A stretch of DNA of 64,000 nucleotides from Marinobacterium stanieri (GTDB lineage Bacteria; Pseudomonadota; Gammaproteobacteria; Pseudomonadales; Balneatricaceae). This document shows, in pieces, positions 9,591-18,932 of this stretch. Every line of letters begins with the position of its first letter. Within the stretch, counting starts at the first letter, position 1. The stretch is from assembly GCF_900155945.1 (NCBI RefSeq), contig NZ_FTMN01000001.1, positions 62,001-126,000 of the forward strand, given 5' to 3'. The notes beneath the pieces are model-generated. The model did not search any database. It was not told the origin of the DNA and saw only the letters and a program-made list of their open reading frames with translations. The position numbers and the translations under genes were made by a program.

Positions 9591-10805
9591 TCAGTTTTTC
9601 TTTTGTGTTTTCAGACGTTCACTGAAACTGACTGAAGGCCCCAGCAAAATCGGCAGATAGCGCCAGGCGAAACATCCGAATGCAAACAGCCAGAGCAAGC
9701 CGGATATTACTATCAGCTGCATCATGACTGCCGGCACAACTGCTGCCCCAACCCGTACCAGTGCCGCCAGGTGCAAGGTTATAAACGCCAGCGTCAGCAG
9801 TGGACCGGCCTTGAGTTCCCGACCGGTATGACCCAAGGCCGCGCGTGCTGCCACCGCCATGATCATCCCGCCCATGGCCCCGACCGTCAGCGCATGCACA
9901 CTGGCACTGGCCAGCCAGAGCCCGGCGCTGCTGCCCGCCAGCAGTAAAAGACCCACTGCCAGCCAGCCGTAACCCAGGTGGAGTACCAGCAGCAGTGGCT
10001 CGGAACGGGTCAGCCACCCCCGCCAGCGAATCAGCCTTATCAGCTGAGCCAGACCAGCGCCAAGCAGCAACAATGCGGTCGGCCATTGCTGCGGCCAAAA
10101 TACCCAGACCACGCCCGCCAGCGGTGTCAAAGCCGCCGCAGTGATATCCACCGGACCAAACAGAGCAGGCATGGGGCTTTCATCCCCGGATGTTCGCTTC
10201 AACCAGTTGCGGGTAAAGGCCGGCGTGATGCGCCCGCCAATCAGGGTGAGCAATACCAGGATAAGTACCAGTGACAGATGCAGCACATCCAGCCCCGGCA
10301 GCCAGTGCAGATGAAAAGCCAGACTCAGCAGGGCAAACGCCCCGATAATCACCAGAACTTTCAGGTTCCGCCGGTTGTTGGCCAGTATCAGCTCCCGCCC
10401 GAACAGGCATGCCAACAGCAGCCAGTAGGCAACGGCACCCAAGGCATTGACTGCAGGCGGCCAGCCACCACCCCAAAACGCCACTACCCGAGCCAGCAAC
10501 CAGCACAGCGCCAACAAAACCAGGGGCAACCCGGACACTGGCTTGCGCCCGGTCCAGTTAGCCACGGCAGCCAAAAGAAACCCTCCAATGGCCGCACCAA
10601 CAAATCCGAACAGCATTTCATGGCCATGCCATAACAGGGGCTGTGGCAGCTGCTCAGGGACCGGCAACCAACCAGCCCAGAACCCCAGCCAAGCACCCAA
10701 AGCCAGCAGCGCCTGAAGGCTGACCAGCACAAACATGGGCCGAAAACCGTTACTGAAAATCCACTCAAAGCGACTCTCAGGCAGCCGTTCCAGATTGATC
10801 ACCAT
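9591..10805 (-). CDS. nnrS: NnrS family membrane protein
   Basis: A polytopic membrane protein of about 404 residues with roughly twelve hydrophobic segments. NnrS-type signatures are SNGFRPMFVL near the N-terminus, LLWHGHEMLFGFVGAAIGGFLLAAVANWTG and HALTVGAMGGMIMAVAARAALGHTGR. NnrS proteins are haem/copper membrane proteins linked to nitric oxide and denitrification stress tolerance. ATG 10805 has AGGGG five bases upstream and is preferred over GTG 10811. An FNR/DNR-like palindrome lies about 22 bases upstream. No denitrification genes are in the window. Confidence 0.9.
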   Translation of the reverse strand: MVINLERLPESRFEWIFSNGFRPMFVLVSLQALLALGAWLGFWAGWLPVPEQLPQPLLWHGHEMLFGFVGAAIGGFLLAAVANWTGRKPVSGLPLVLLALCWLLARVVAFWGGGWPPAVNALGAVAYWLLLACLFGRELILANNRRNLKVLVIIGAFALLSLAFHLHWLPGLDVLHLSLVLILVLLTLIGGRITPAFTRNWLKRTSGDESPMPALFGPVDITAAALTPLAGVVWVFWPQQWPTALLLLGAGLAQLIRLIRWRGWLTRSEPLLLVLHLGYGWLAVGLLLLAGSSAGLWLASASVHALTVGAMGGMIMAVAARAALGHTGRELKAGPLLTLAFITLHLAALVRVGAAVVPAVMMQLIVISGLLWLFAFGCFAWRYLPILLGPSVSFSERLKTQKKN

Positions 10806-10811
10806 GCCCAC

Positions 10812-10980
10812 CCCTATAAGATGTATTTGATATGCATTAAATAATCATCCCAAAGTAGGTGATCAAAATCTATAAAAATTAAAAAAAACAGCTCGATACA
10901 GGGTAAAATCTGGATATCGGTCGTCCAATCGATACACTTCACCCAACGAATTTGGTCATAGCCCTTACATGCAGGCCTGA
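10812..10980. other. AT-rich divergent intergenic region
   Basis: This spacer between divergent nnrS and the second GGDEF/EAL gene is visibly AT-rich, with a long A run near 10885. Apart from the FNR-like box I see no convincing promoter or hairpin. The downstream gene has a weak AGG five bases before its ATG. Confidence 0.6.
10827..10840 (-). promoter_or_regulatory. FNR/DNR-like box upstream of nnrS
   Basis: On the minus strand it reads TTAAT-N4-ATCAA, one mismatch from the FNR/DNR consensus TTGAT-N4-ATCAA. NnrS genes are often under NO- or oxygen-responsive CRP/FNR-family control. The box centre is only about 28 bases upstream of the chosen start codon, too close for the usual -41.5 activator position. 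It may therefore act as a repressor site, the start may lie further in, or it may be chance in this AT-rich spacer. Confidence 0.35.
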
Positions 10981-13605
10981 ATGAAACGCCTTTCAGCACG
11001 TGCGCTCAAACTGATGCTGGTGCTCACCGGTTGTAACCTGGTGATTTTGCTGGTGTCCTTTACCAACTTGCTCGGAACTTCAGATAACAGCAACGCATCT
11101 GTTATCGAGTCCCGCGCTGTCGGCGTGACCATCATTTTTGTTCTACTGCTGTTTGTACTGCTGATGGGCGACCTGCTCAGACGCTTCATCTTATTGCGCC
11201 AACAGTCCGAATCCGCTCGCGAGCGCATGCATGACGCCGTCGAAAGCTTGCCTGAAGCCTTCGCGCTCTTTGCGCCGGGTGGCCGCATGCTGCTATGTAA
11301 CAGCCGCTGGCGCGAAGTGTATCCGTGGATGGATAACCTTGAAGTTGAGCGCTGGGATGCCTTTCAGGAACAGCTGGCGCCCCACATCCTCAAACGTGAA
11401 CCGGTCGATAGCAGCCGCCCCGGCTCCGAAACCTGCATTGAGCACCTGGACAGCGGCCACGCAATCCTGGCCAACAACAGCCAGACCCGCGAAGGTGGCA
11501 TGGCCTGCGTGCGCACCGATATCACCCACACCCAGCGAATCGAACAGAAGCTGCGCAGTCTGGGACGGGCTATGGAACAGAGCCCGGCATCGGTGATGAT
11601 CACGGATATCCGCGGCAACATCGAGTATGTAAACCCCAAGTTCTGCCAGGTATCCGGTTACAGCCGTGATGAGGCTCTGGGCCAGAAGGCCGACCTGCTG
11701 CGTTCCGGCGAGATGCCCGATCAGGTCTACCGCGAACTCTGGGCTACTCTGGAACGGGGTGAAGAGTGGCATGGCCAGCTGCTGAACCGGCGCAAGGATG
11801 GCTCCCTGTTCTGGGAGTCCGCTTCCATTTCCGCTGTCCGGGATGACCAGGGCTTTTGCCACAGCTATATCGCCGTGAAGGAAGACATCACTCAGCAGAA
11901 GGAAACCGAAGAACAGCTGAAGATGATCGAGGCGGTGTTCAACACCAGTAACGAAGCGATCATGGTGGCGGATGGAAATGGCCTGATTAAAACCATCAAC
12001 CCGGCCTTTACCCGCATCACCGGCTATGAACTGGACGATGTGAAGGGACAAAACCCCAGCATCCTCAGCTCCGGCCGTCACGACGCCCATTTCTACGACG
12101 ACATGTGGCAGGAGATCATTCGTCAGGGTTCCTGGAGCGGCGAGATCTGGAACCGCCGCAAGAACGGCAGCATCTTCCCTGAATGGCTATCGGTATCCGT
12201 GGTGCGCGACAGTGACGGCGAAATTCACGAATACGTTGCTGTTTTCTCCGATATTACCAAGCGCAAGAACGACGAAGCCCAGATCGTGCGACAGGCGTAC
12301 TACGACGAACTCACTGAGCTGCCCAACCGCACACTGATGTCAGACCGCCTTAACCTGGCCATTCTGACTGCAGACCGTGATGAGCAGGTCATCGCGCTGT
12401 TGTTTATCGACCTGGACCGATTCAAGTACGTCAATGATTCCCTTGGTCATGAGTACGGTGACGACCTGCTCAAGCAGGTGTCTGCACGTCTTAACGACTG
12501 TGTAAGGGATACTGATACCGTGGCCCGCTTTGGCGGTGACGAGTTCGTGGTGCTGCTGCACAACATCAAGTCCGAAGGCGATGCTTCCCATGTAGCGCAG
12601 AAGCTGATTGACCAGATCAGTACGCCGTTCAACCTGTCCGGCCGCGAGATCATCATTGGTGCCAGTATCGGTATTGCCATGCACCCCGGCGATGCCGACA
12701 CGGCTGAAGAGTTGATCCGCAATGCCGACCTGGCCATGTACAAGGCAAAACAGTCCGGTCGCAACCAGGCCCACTTCTTTACGGCGACCATGCAGGAGCA
12801 TGCCAACCAGCGCATGACCCTTGAGCAGGACCTGCGTCATGCCCTCAGCCGCGATCAGCTGGAAGTACACTATCAGCCGATCATCGCCGGACACAGCCGT
12901 CGTGTTCAGGGCGTTGAAGCCCTGTTGCGCTGGCGTCACCCCGAACGTGGTCTGATTCCGCCGGACCAGTTCATTCCGCTGGCCGAGGAAACCGGCCTCA
13001 TCGGTGAAATCGGACGCTGGGTGCTGCAAACCGCCTGTGCTCAATTGGCTGAATGGCGCAATCAGGGCCACGCTCTGTATCTGTCCGTCAATATCTCCGA
13101 ACGTCAGCGTGAGCTGAGCCTGGATGCCAGGCAGGTCGAGCAGGTACTACAGCAGCACGAGCTGACGCCCGGCGACCTGATGCTGGAAATAACCGAAGGA
13201 CTGCTGCTGCAGGACAGCGAAGAAACCTTGCGTTGGCTGCAGGGCTTCAAGACGTTGGGCGTCAGCCTGGCCATTGATGACTTCGGTACCGGCTATTCGT
13301 CTCTGAGTTATCTCAAGCGCTTCCCGGTGGATACACTCAAGATCGACCGAGAGTTCATTAACGACCTGGATTCGGACCGCTACGCCCAGTCACTGGTCAA
13401 GGCGATCATCTCAATGGCGGCCAGCCTGGATCTGCGTCTGGTCGCCGAAGGTGTGGAAACGGAACAGCAGTGCCAAATGCTGCTCGACCAGCAGTGTGAA
13501 CTGATGCAGGGCTTCCTGTTCTGCCGTCCATTGCCGGCAGAAGCCCTCAGTGACTGGTTGGAGCAGGAGTCAGAGACTCCAGCGCTGCCGCCAGTGTCGG
13601 ACTGA
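10981..13605 (+). CDS. PAS-GGDEF-EAL membrane protein (c-di-GMP turnover)
   Basis: An 874-residue protein: two N-terminal membrane helices flanking a very short loop, a degenerate PAS unit, two clear PAS/PAC units (NRRKDGSLFWE; NRRKNGSIFPEW), GGDEF near 518 (RFGGDEFVVLL) and EAL near 645 (GVEALLRW). An RxxD inhibitory site (RDTD) precedes GGDEF by five residues, and the EAL motifs (IDDFGTGYSSL, KIDREF, AEGVET) are intact, so both activities are possible. The usual SVNLSARQ stretch of EAL domains reads SVNISERQ. The last 59 bases overlap the convergent dauA coding region. The signal and net activity are not deducible. Confidence 0.92.
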   Translation: MKRLSARALKLMLVLTGCNLVILLVSFTNLLGTSDNSNASVIESRAVGVTIIFVLLLFVLLMGDLLRRFILLRQQSESARERMHDAVESLPEAFALFAPGGRMLLCNSRWREVYPWMDNLEVERWDAFQEQLAPHILKREPVDSSRPGSETCIEHLDSGHAILANNSQTREGGMACVRTDITHTQRIEQKLRSLGRAMEQSPASVMITDIRGNIEYVNPKFCQVSGYSRDEALGQKADLLRSGEMPDQVYRELWATLERGEEWHGQLLNRRKDGSLFWESASISAVRDDQGFCHSYIAVKEDITQQKETEEQLKMIEAVFNTSNEAIMVADGNGLIKTINPAFTRITGYELDDVKGQNPSILSSGRHDAHFYDDMWQEIIRQGSWSGEIWNRRKNGSIFPEWLSVSVVRDSDGEIHEYVAVFSDITKRKNDEAQIVRQAYYDELTELPNRTLMSDRLNLAILTADRDEQVIALLFIDLDRFKYVNDSLGHEYGDDLLKQVSARLNDCVRDTDTVARFGGDEFVVLLHNIKSEGDASHVAQKLIDQISTPFNLSGREIIIGASIGIAMHPGDADTAEELIRNADLAMYKAKQSGRNQAHFFTATMQEHANQRMTLEQDLRHALSRDQLEVHYQPIIAGHSRRVQGVEALLRWRHPERGLIPPDQFIPLAEETGLIGEIGRWVLQTACAQLAEWRNQGHALYLSVNISERQRELSLDARQVEQVLQQHELTPGDLMLEITEGLLLQDSEETLRWLQGFKTLGVSLAIDDFGTGYSSLSYLKRFPVDTLKIDREFINDLDSDRYAQSLVKAIISMAASLDLRLVAEGVETEQQCQMLLDQQCELMQGFLFCRPLPAEALSDWLEQESETPALPPVSD

Positions 13606-15277
13606 AGCTCAACACACCCTCTTTCGGTTGCACCCCTGCACGGCTCAGGGCTCTCAAGGGCTGGAACTGAAGATCGGCGACGATAACGCGGGTCCCGCGC
13701 GCCTGACACTGGACCACAAACTGCTCCAGCGCATTAAGCCCGCCGGCATCCAGCAAGGGCACAGCATCCATATAGAGCACCACACCACGGGCCTCGGAAC
13801 AGGCATCGGTCAGCTCTTCCAGTACCCGCTCGGCCGCAGCAAAAAACAGCGGCCCGCTCACCTTGAACACCTGCCAGCCTGCCGGTAGCGTCTGGGGCAC
13901 ATGCTTGCGCTGCTCACTGATATCCGTGAAGCGCGTCATCCCGGCCAAATCCCGCATGAACAGAAGAGACGCCAGCAAGATGCCGGCAAAAATGGCAATC
14001 ACCATATCGAAGAGCACCGTCAGCAACAGGCAGGTCAGCAACACCAGCACATCCCCGCGCGGCGCCCGCTTCAACAGATGAACCACTTTCGGGGCTTCAC
14101 TCATATTCCAGGCCACCATCAGCAGCAGTGCGGCCATACTGGGCATGGGCAGCCAGGCCAGCATGGGCGCCAACACCAGCAACCCGGCCAGCACCACCAG
14201 CGCATGCACTGCACTGGCCAGAGGTGAGCAAGCCCCTGCCCGGTAGTTGGCTGCCGAGCGCGCCAATGCCGCTGTTGCGGTAAACCCGCCAAAAAACGGC
14301 GCCACCAGGTTACCTACACCCTGCCCCAGCAGCTCGCCGTTGGCATGATGTCGCTTCCCGGTCATGCCATCCAGCACCACCGCGCACAACAGGGACTCAA
14401 TCGCGCCCAGCATGGCGATGGAAAATGCCGCCGGCAGCAGCTCCCTCACCAACGACCAGGACCAGTCCAGAGGCACACCCTCAGGCCCCGGCTGCTGCCA
14501 GGGCCAGGTCAATTCGGGGAAAAAAGGCGGAATACCCTGCCCCTCAGTGCCATCCGGCAGCAGGTAGGAGAAACGGCTGCCGATGGTATCCACCTCCATA
14601 CCGAAGGGTTGCAGCACCAGCATCAGGGCCACGCCCGCCAGCAGTGCCGGCAGGTGGCCAGGAACGGGCAGCCTCAGGCGCGGCCAGAATACCAGCACGG
14701 CAAAGGTCACGGCCGCCACGGCAAATGCCGCTATATCCATACTCGGCAAGGCCTGTAGTAATGCCCATACGCGTGGTAACCAGGCTTCAGGCAGGGTCAG
14801 CGACAGCCCGAACAGATCCGGAACCTGCAGCGTTGCGATAACGATGGCAATACCCGAGGTAAACCCCAGTGTGACCGGCTCGGGAATATACTCGATCAGC
14901 CGTCCCAACCGGGCAAAGGCCAGCACCAGCAGAATCAGCGACGACATCAGCGTCGCCACCAACAATCCAGACAGGCCATATTGCTGGGCCACAGGGTAGA
15001 GAATCACCACAAAGGCGGCAGTAGGGCCCGACACGCTATAACGCGAACCGCCGGTCAGTGCGATCAAAAAGCCGGCGATGATGGCGGTGTAGAGTCCGTA
15101 CTCAGGCCTTACGCCGCTGGCAATCGCCAGGGCCATGGACAGCGGTATGGCAATGACGCCAACACTCAGGCCGGCCATCACATCACGCCACAACTTGCCG
15201 CTGTCATAACCCTCACGCCACACCTCACGCAGGGCACTGGACAACGACAGGGCATGAAGGCGTGTATGGCGTGACAT
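13547..15277 (-). CDS. dauA: DauA-type SulP/SLC26 transporter with STAS domain
   Basis: A SulP anion transporter of about 576 residues. The membrane domain carries GGSRYSVSGPTAAFVVILYP and PFFGGFTATAALARSAAN, and the C-terminal ~110 residues are a cytoplasmic STAS domain (LYMDAVPLLDAGGLNALEQF). Similarity to E. coli DauA (YchM), a C4-dicarboxylate transporter, is strong along the whole length; bicarbonate or sulfate remain alternatives. ATG 15277 has GAGG eight bases upstream; an ATG at 15295 lacks a ribosome site. The gene overlaps the GGDEF/EAL gene by 59 bases at its 3' end and diverges from a ribbon-helix-helix gene. A 19-bp palindrome lies between the two. Confidence 0.92.
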   Translation of the reverse strand: MSRHTRLHALSLSSALREVWREGYDSGKLWRDVMAGLSVGVIAIPLSMALAIASGVRPEYGLYTAIIAGFLIALTGGSRYSVSGPTAAFVVILYPVAQQYGLSGLLVATLMSSLILLVLAFARLGRLIEYIPEPVTLGFTSGIAIVIATLQVPDLFGLSLTLPEAWLPRVWALLQALPSMDIAAFAVAAVTFAVLVFWPRLRLPVPGHLPALLAGVALMLVLQPFGMEVDTIGSRFSYLLPDGTEGQGIPPFFPELTWPWQQPGPEGVPLDWSWSLVRELLPAAFSIAMLGAIESLLCAVVLDGMTGKRHHANGELLGQGVGNLVAPFFGGFTATAALARSAANYRAGACSPLASAVHALVVLAGLLVLAPMLAWLPMPSMAALLLMVAWNMSEAPKVVHLLKRAPRGDVLVLLTCLLLTVLFDMVIAIFAGILLASLLFMRDLAGMTRFTDISEQRKHVPQTLPAGWQVFKVSGPLFFAAAERVLEELTDACSEARGVVLYMDAVPLLDAGGLNALEQFVVQCQARGTRVIVADLQFQPLRALSRAGVQPKEGVLSFSPTLAAALESLTPAPTSH

Positions 15278-15338
15278 CCGCGAGACCTCGAACATGAAAT
15301 TGATTCAGTTACATTACATTTTGCTCAAATACTATTCA

Positions 15339-15357
15339 ATGTTAATATGATTAACAT
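15339..15357. promoter_or_regulatory. Perfect 8+8 bp palindrome, candidate operator
   Basis: ATGTTAATatgATTAACAT, perfect 8-bp arms around 3 bases. It lies in the divergent spacer, 30 bases before the ribbon-helix-helix gene start and about 60 bases upstream of the chosen dauA start. This is the arrangement expected of an operator bound by a small dimeric DNA-binding protein, possibly the adjacent one. No experimental support is available from sequence. Confidence 0.5.
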
Positions 15358-15387
15358 ACCTTCAAGTTAAGCTGTCTGGATTGCTTC

Positions 15388-15573
15388 ATGGAAAAACGTA
15401 CTGCCCGCCTTACCCTTCTGATCGACCCGCAAAAAAAAGCCGTATTTGAACGCCTCTGTAATGAGCAGGATGTGACGCCATCACAGATGGTGCGCAAGTT
15501 CATCCGCGATTACATCGAAACGGAGCTGGGCCCGGAGTGGCAGGAGCAGGTGTTTGGCCCTGAGGAGCCCTGA
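15388..15573 (+). CDS. Small ribbon-helix-helix (CopG/Arc-like) protein
   Basis: A 61-residue protein with the RHH pattern: a short basic beta strand (RTARLTLLID), then helix-turn-helix (KAVFERLCNEQDVTPSQMVRKFIRDYIETEL). RHH proteins bind DNA as dimers or act as antitoxins. No toxin-like gene is adjacent, and the tail is acidic and short, so an autonomous repressor is more likely than an antitoxin. It is divergent from dauA with a perfect palindrome in between. Confidence 0.75.
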   Translation: MEKRTARLTLLIDPQKKAVFERLCNEQDVTPSQMVRKFIRDYIETELGPEWQEQVFGPEEP

Positions 15574-15624
15574 GGTTCCATCTGCCTCGCATCGGGATGC
15601 AACAATCGTCTGCAAAGTTAGCGC

Positions 15625-15653
15625 TTATGTCTGGCGCCGCTATCCGGTATAAT
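15625..15653 (+). promoter_or_regulatory. Putative sigma-70 promoter for the DUF2788 gene
   Basis: A perfect TATAAT at 15648-15653, with a poor -35 match (TTATGT, 15625-15630) at a 17-base spacing. It lies 28 bases before the ATG of the small membrane protein gene, in an otherwise featureless spacer. Confidence 0.5.
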
Positions 15654-15681
15654 TTTTGCCCAAATTTTCGGGAGGTTCGCA

Positions 15682-15891
15682 ATGCGTCTTGAGGAAATCG
15701 AAGCCATCATGCTCAATGTCGGACTGGTTGTTTTTGCCGGTGCGATCTTCTTCATCATTTACGATCTGGCCAAGAAGTCCAATGCAGGGCGCTTTGGCAC
15801 CATTATTCTGTTCTTCGCTCTGGGCCTTGGTCTGGCGGCATTTCTGGTCAAAACCATCGTCGTCGAACTGATGGAAGGCGGCGGCATCTAA
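15682..15891 (+). CDS. DUF2788 family small membrane protein
   Basis: A 69-residue protein with two hydrophobic helices (LNVGLVVFAGAIFFIIY and FGTIILFFALGLGLAAFLV) joined by the charged loop DLAKKSNAGR. The DLAKKS..GRFGT pattern is typical of DUF2788. The function is unknown. GGGAGG lies six bases before the ATG. The gene is followed after 76 bases by lemA on the same strand. Confidence 0.82.
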   Translation: MRLEEIEAIMLNVGLVVFAGAIFFIIYDLAKKSNAGRFGTIILFFALGLGLAAFLVKTIVVELMEGGGI

Positions 15892-15967
15892 CGCAGCCGC
15901 GCCACGCCTTTCCCCCAAGTTCTGCCTGGTTTATAGTGATCCAAGGATTACTCAGGCAGGACTGCAA

Positions 15968-16540
15968 ATGGATACTTCGCTGATCATTTTTCTCGCCATT
16001 ATTGGCGTCGCCGCTTTCTACTTCATCTCCATCTACAACCATCTGGTTCGACTGAAACACGCCGTATCCAAGGCCTGGGCCAATATCGATGTGTTGCTGA
16101 AACAGCGCCATGACGAGCTGCCAAAGCTGGTTGAAACCTGTAAGCAGCATATGGGTTATGAGCAGAAAACTCTCACCGCCGTCATGGAAGCACGCTCTGC
16201 AGTTGCCAGCGCCCGTGAACGCGAGGATGTCGGTGCGCTTGGGCAGGCCGAAACCCAGCTGCGACTCGGGCTGGGCAATCTCTTTGCCGTCGCCGAGGAC
16301 TACCCTGAGCTGCGTGCCAGCGACAGCTTCATGCACCTGCACAGCCGTATTACAGGACTTGAGTCAGGCATCGCCGACCGTCGCGAATACTACAACGACT
16401 CGGTCAACCACCTGAATGTACGCATTGAACAGTTCCCGGATGTGATCGTCGCCCGCAAGTTCGGCTTCAAAGCCGCTGAGCTGCTGGAGTTCGACGAGGC
16501 CGAAAAGGCCGACGTGAACATGAAGAACCTGTTTGGTTAA
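15968..16540 (+). CDS. lemA: LemA family protein
   Basis: A 190-residue protein with one N-terminal membrane helix (LIIFLAIIGVAAFYFISIY) and a long helical domain with LemA signatures (YNHLVRLKHAVSKAWANIDVLL, LRLGLGNLFAVAEDYPELRA, YYNDSVNHLN). LemA proteins are membrane-anchored helical-bundle proteins of unclear function. A GGCAGGA ribosome site precedes the ATG. It ends 3 bases before the GIDE-like gene, so the two are almost certainly cotranslated. Confidence 0.92.
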   Translation: MDTSLIIFLAIIGVAAFYFISIYNHLVRLKHAVSKAWANIDVLLKQRHDELPKLVETCKQHMGYEQKTLTAVMEARSAVASAREREDVGALGQAETQLRLGLGNLFAVAEDYPELRASDSFMHLHSRITGLESGIADRREYYNDSVNHLNVRIEQFPDVIVARKFGFKAAELLEFDEAEKADVNMKNLFG

Positions 16541-16543
16541 GCC

Positions 16544-17476
16544 ATGTTTCTGGATATTGGCCCGTTCGAACCACTGGAAAAAACCATTTTCCTGTGCATT
16601 CTGGGTGTGCTTTGCCTGGGCGCACTCTGGTTTGTCTTCAGCCGCATGCAGCGCTATCGCATCATTGCAGATACGCCTACGGCACGTATCCGCTCGGCGC
16701 CCCAGGGCTATGTGGAAATCATCGGCCATGTCATTGCCGGTGAAGACGGAATGCTCAGCGCCCCGCTCTCCGGCCGGCCCTGTGTCTGGTACCAGTACAA
16801 GGTGGAAGAGCTGGACGATGTGAACGATAAAAAGCGCTGGCGCACTATTCGTAGTGGCTGCTCAGAGCACTGGTTTCAAATCAATGACGGCACCGGAACC
16901 TGCCTGATCGATCCCGAAGGCGCGGAAGTCAGCACCAACCACAAACATACCTGGCAAGCCAGCGGCTCCTTTCCCGGCCTCGCATCCGGCCTTGGTTCTG
17001 AAGGCATCGCCTCGGTGATGACCTCAGTACTGGGAGGCGAACGCTACCGCTATACCGAACGCCTCATCTTTGAACATGAGCCCATTTATGCACTGGGTCG
17101 CTTCAACACGGTGGGCGGTGGCCGCGATCAGCTTGACCAGGCCAGCACGGCAAGGGATCTGCTGCGCAGCTGGAAGCAGGACCCCGAAGGCCTTAAGGCA
17201 CGCTTTGATGCTGATGGTGACGGCAACATCAGCATGGATGAATGGAAAGAAGCGCAAAAAGCGGCACGGCGGGAGGCGCGTGAGCAACAGGCCGAATTGC
17301 ATGCCCTGCCCGACATGAATGTGTTGAACGATCCAGAAGACGGCAAACACCCGTACCTCTTATCAACACTGGATGAAGAACAACTGATAAAACGTTATCG
17401 CTGGATATCATTGGGATGTTTTGCGGGCAGCCTTACTACTTTCTGGCTGTTTTTGGAGGTTTTGCTGGCAAACTGA
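16544..17476 (+). CDS. GIDE-domain membrane protein with EF-hand
   Basis: A 310-residue protein with membrane helices near residues 12-33 and at the C-terminus (WISLGCFAGSLTTFWLFLEVLL). Between them is a GIDE-like (MUL1/BAM-type) domain (GYVEIIGHVIAG, LSGRPCVWYQYKVEE, RYTERLIFEHEPIYALGRF). An EF-hand loop (DADGDGNISMDEW) follows near residue 223, suggesting calcium binding on the cytoplasmic or periplasmic face. Bacterial GIDE proteins lack a ubiquitin ligase RING domain, and their function is unknown. The tight spacing after lemA matches the recurrent lemA-GIDE pair. A short hairpin overlaps the stop codon but has no T-run. Confidence 0.85.
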   Translation: MFLDIGPFEPLEKTIFLCILGVLCLGALWFVFSRMQRYRIIADTPTARIRSAPQGYVEIIGHVIAGEDGMLSAPLSGRPCVWYQYKVEELDDVNDKKRWRTIRSGCSEHWFQINDGTGTCLIDPEGAEVSTNHKHTWQASGSFPGLASGLGSEGIASVMTSVLGGERYRYTERLIFEHEPIYALGRFNTVGGGRDQLDQASTARDLLRSWKQDPEGLKARFDADGDGNISMDEWKEAQKAARREAREQQAELHALPDMNVLNDPEDGKHPYLLSTLDEEQLIKRYRWISLGCFAGSLTTFWLFLEVLLAN

Positions 17477-17559
17477 GCAAAAAGTGCTCAAGCTGCACTA
17501 CAGGACGCCGACATTCATCCTATATTCATCTTATACGTGCGTTGTTCGAGGTCGATATA

Positions 17560-17970
17560 ATGAGATGCCCAGAGCATTATCTGCAACACCCCGACCGGAT
17601 CAAACTTGAACTGCTCCCGATCGTACCCGCTCCGCAATGGAGTGACGCCTCGCTGCCCCTGGGACTGTCGCTCCTGAGTTTTCGTCTTTACACGCCCGGC
17701 AAGTGGCTCAGGATTACCGCACCCGGCGTCGATCCTGATCTGGGCATTAATGCCCTGGTTGTTGAATGCCTGCCTGTACCTGGCCAAGAAAGCCAGTATC
17801 GCCTTAAGCTGGCATTCCCTGACCAGGAACAGCTGTTCAGGGCCCGCATGCTGGAGCAACTTTGCCAGATCTGTATATCGCAGGAAGACGCCCCTGACGA
17901 TGACGCCGAAAAGCTGGCACTGGAATGGATCGAGTCAGAGGCGGCACATTTTCCATCGGATGGCTTATAA
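17560..17970 (+). CDS. Conserved protein, PilZ-like
   Basis: A 136-residue soluble protein. The beta-rich middle (LSFRLYTPGKWLRITAPG, NALVVECLPV, QYRLKLAFPDQEQLFRARMLEQLCQI) resembles a PilZ-fold accessory protein, but the RxxxR and D/NxSxxG c-di-GMP-binding motifs are not evident. I therefore would not claim nucleotide binding. ATG 17560 has GAGG nine bases upstream; the longer frame from 17416 overlaps the GIDE gene and is unlikely. It lies 34 bases before kdsA on the same strand. Confidence 0.62.
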   Translation: MRCPEHYLQHPDRIKLELLPIVPAPQWSDASLPLGLSLLSFRLYTPGKWLRITAPGVDPDLGINALVVECLPVPGQESQYRLKLAFPDQEQLFRARMLEQLCQICISQEDAPDDDAEKLALEWIESEAAHFPSDGL

Positions 17971-17995
17971 TCCCTCTTTTACGCGCCAGTAATGA

Positions 17996-18853
<858 letters not shown>

Positions 18854-18861
18854 TACCCGGC

Positions 18862-18892
18862 GGACACGGGGGCTGACATTGGCCCCCTGTCC
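18862..18892 (+). terminator. Probable terminator after kdsA
   Basis: Stem GGACA-c-GGGGGC / GCCCCC-TGTCC with an 8-base loop, followed by a T-rich but not uniform tail. It lies between kdsA and the next rightward gene and may be only partial. Confidence 0.5.
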
Positions 18893-18932
18893 TGTTGTAC
18901 TCTTGCTGTTGTTCTAAGGAAGGCTACAGCCG

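Noticed and set aside
17474-17490. Hairpin TGAGCA / TGCTCA at the GIDE gene stop
   Set aside because: Short stem without a following T-run; unlikely to terminate.
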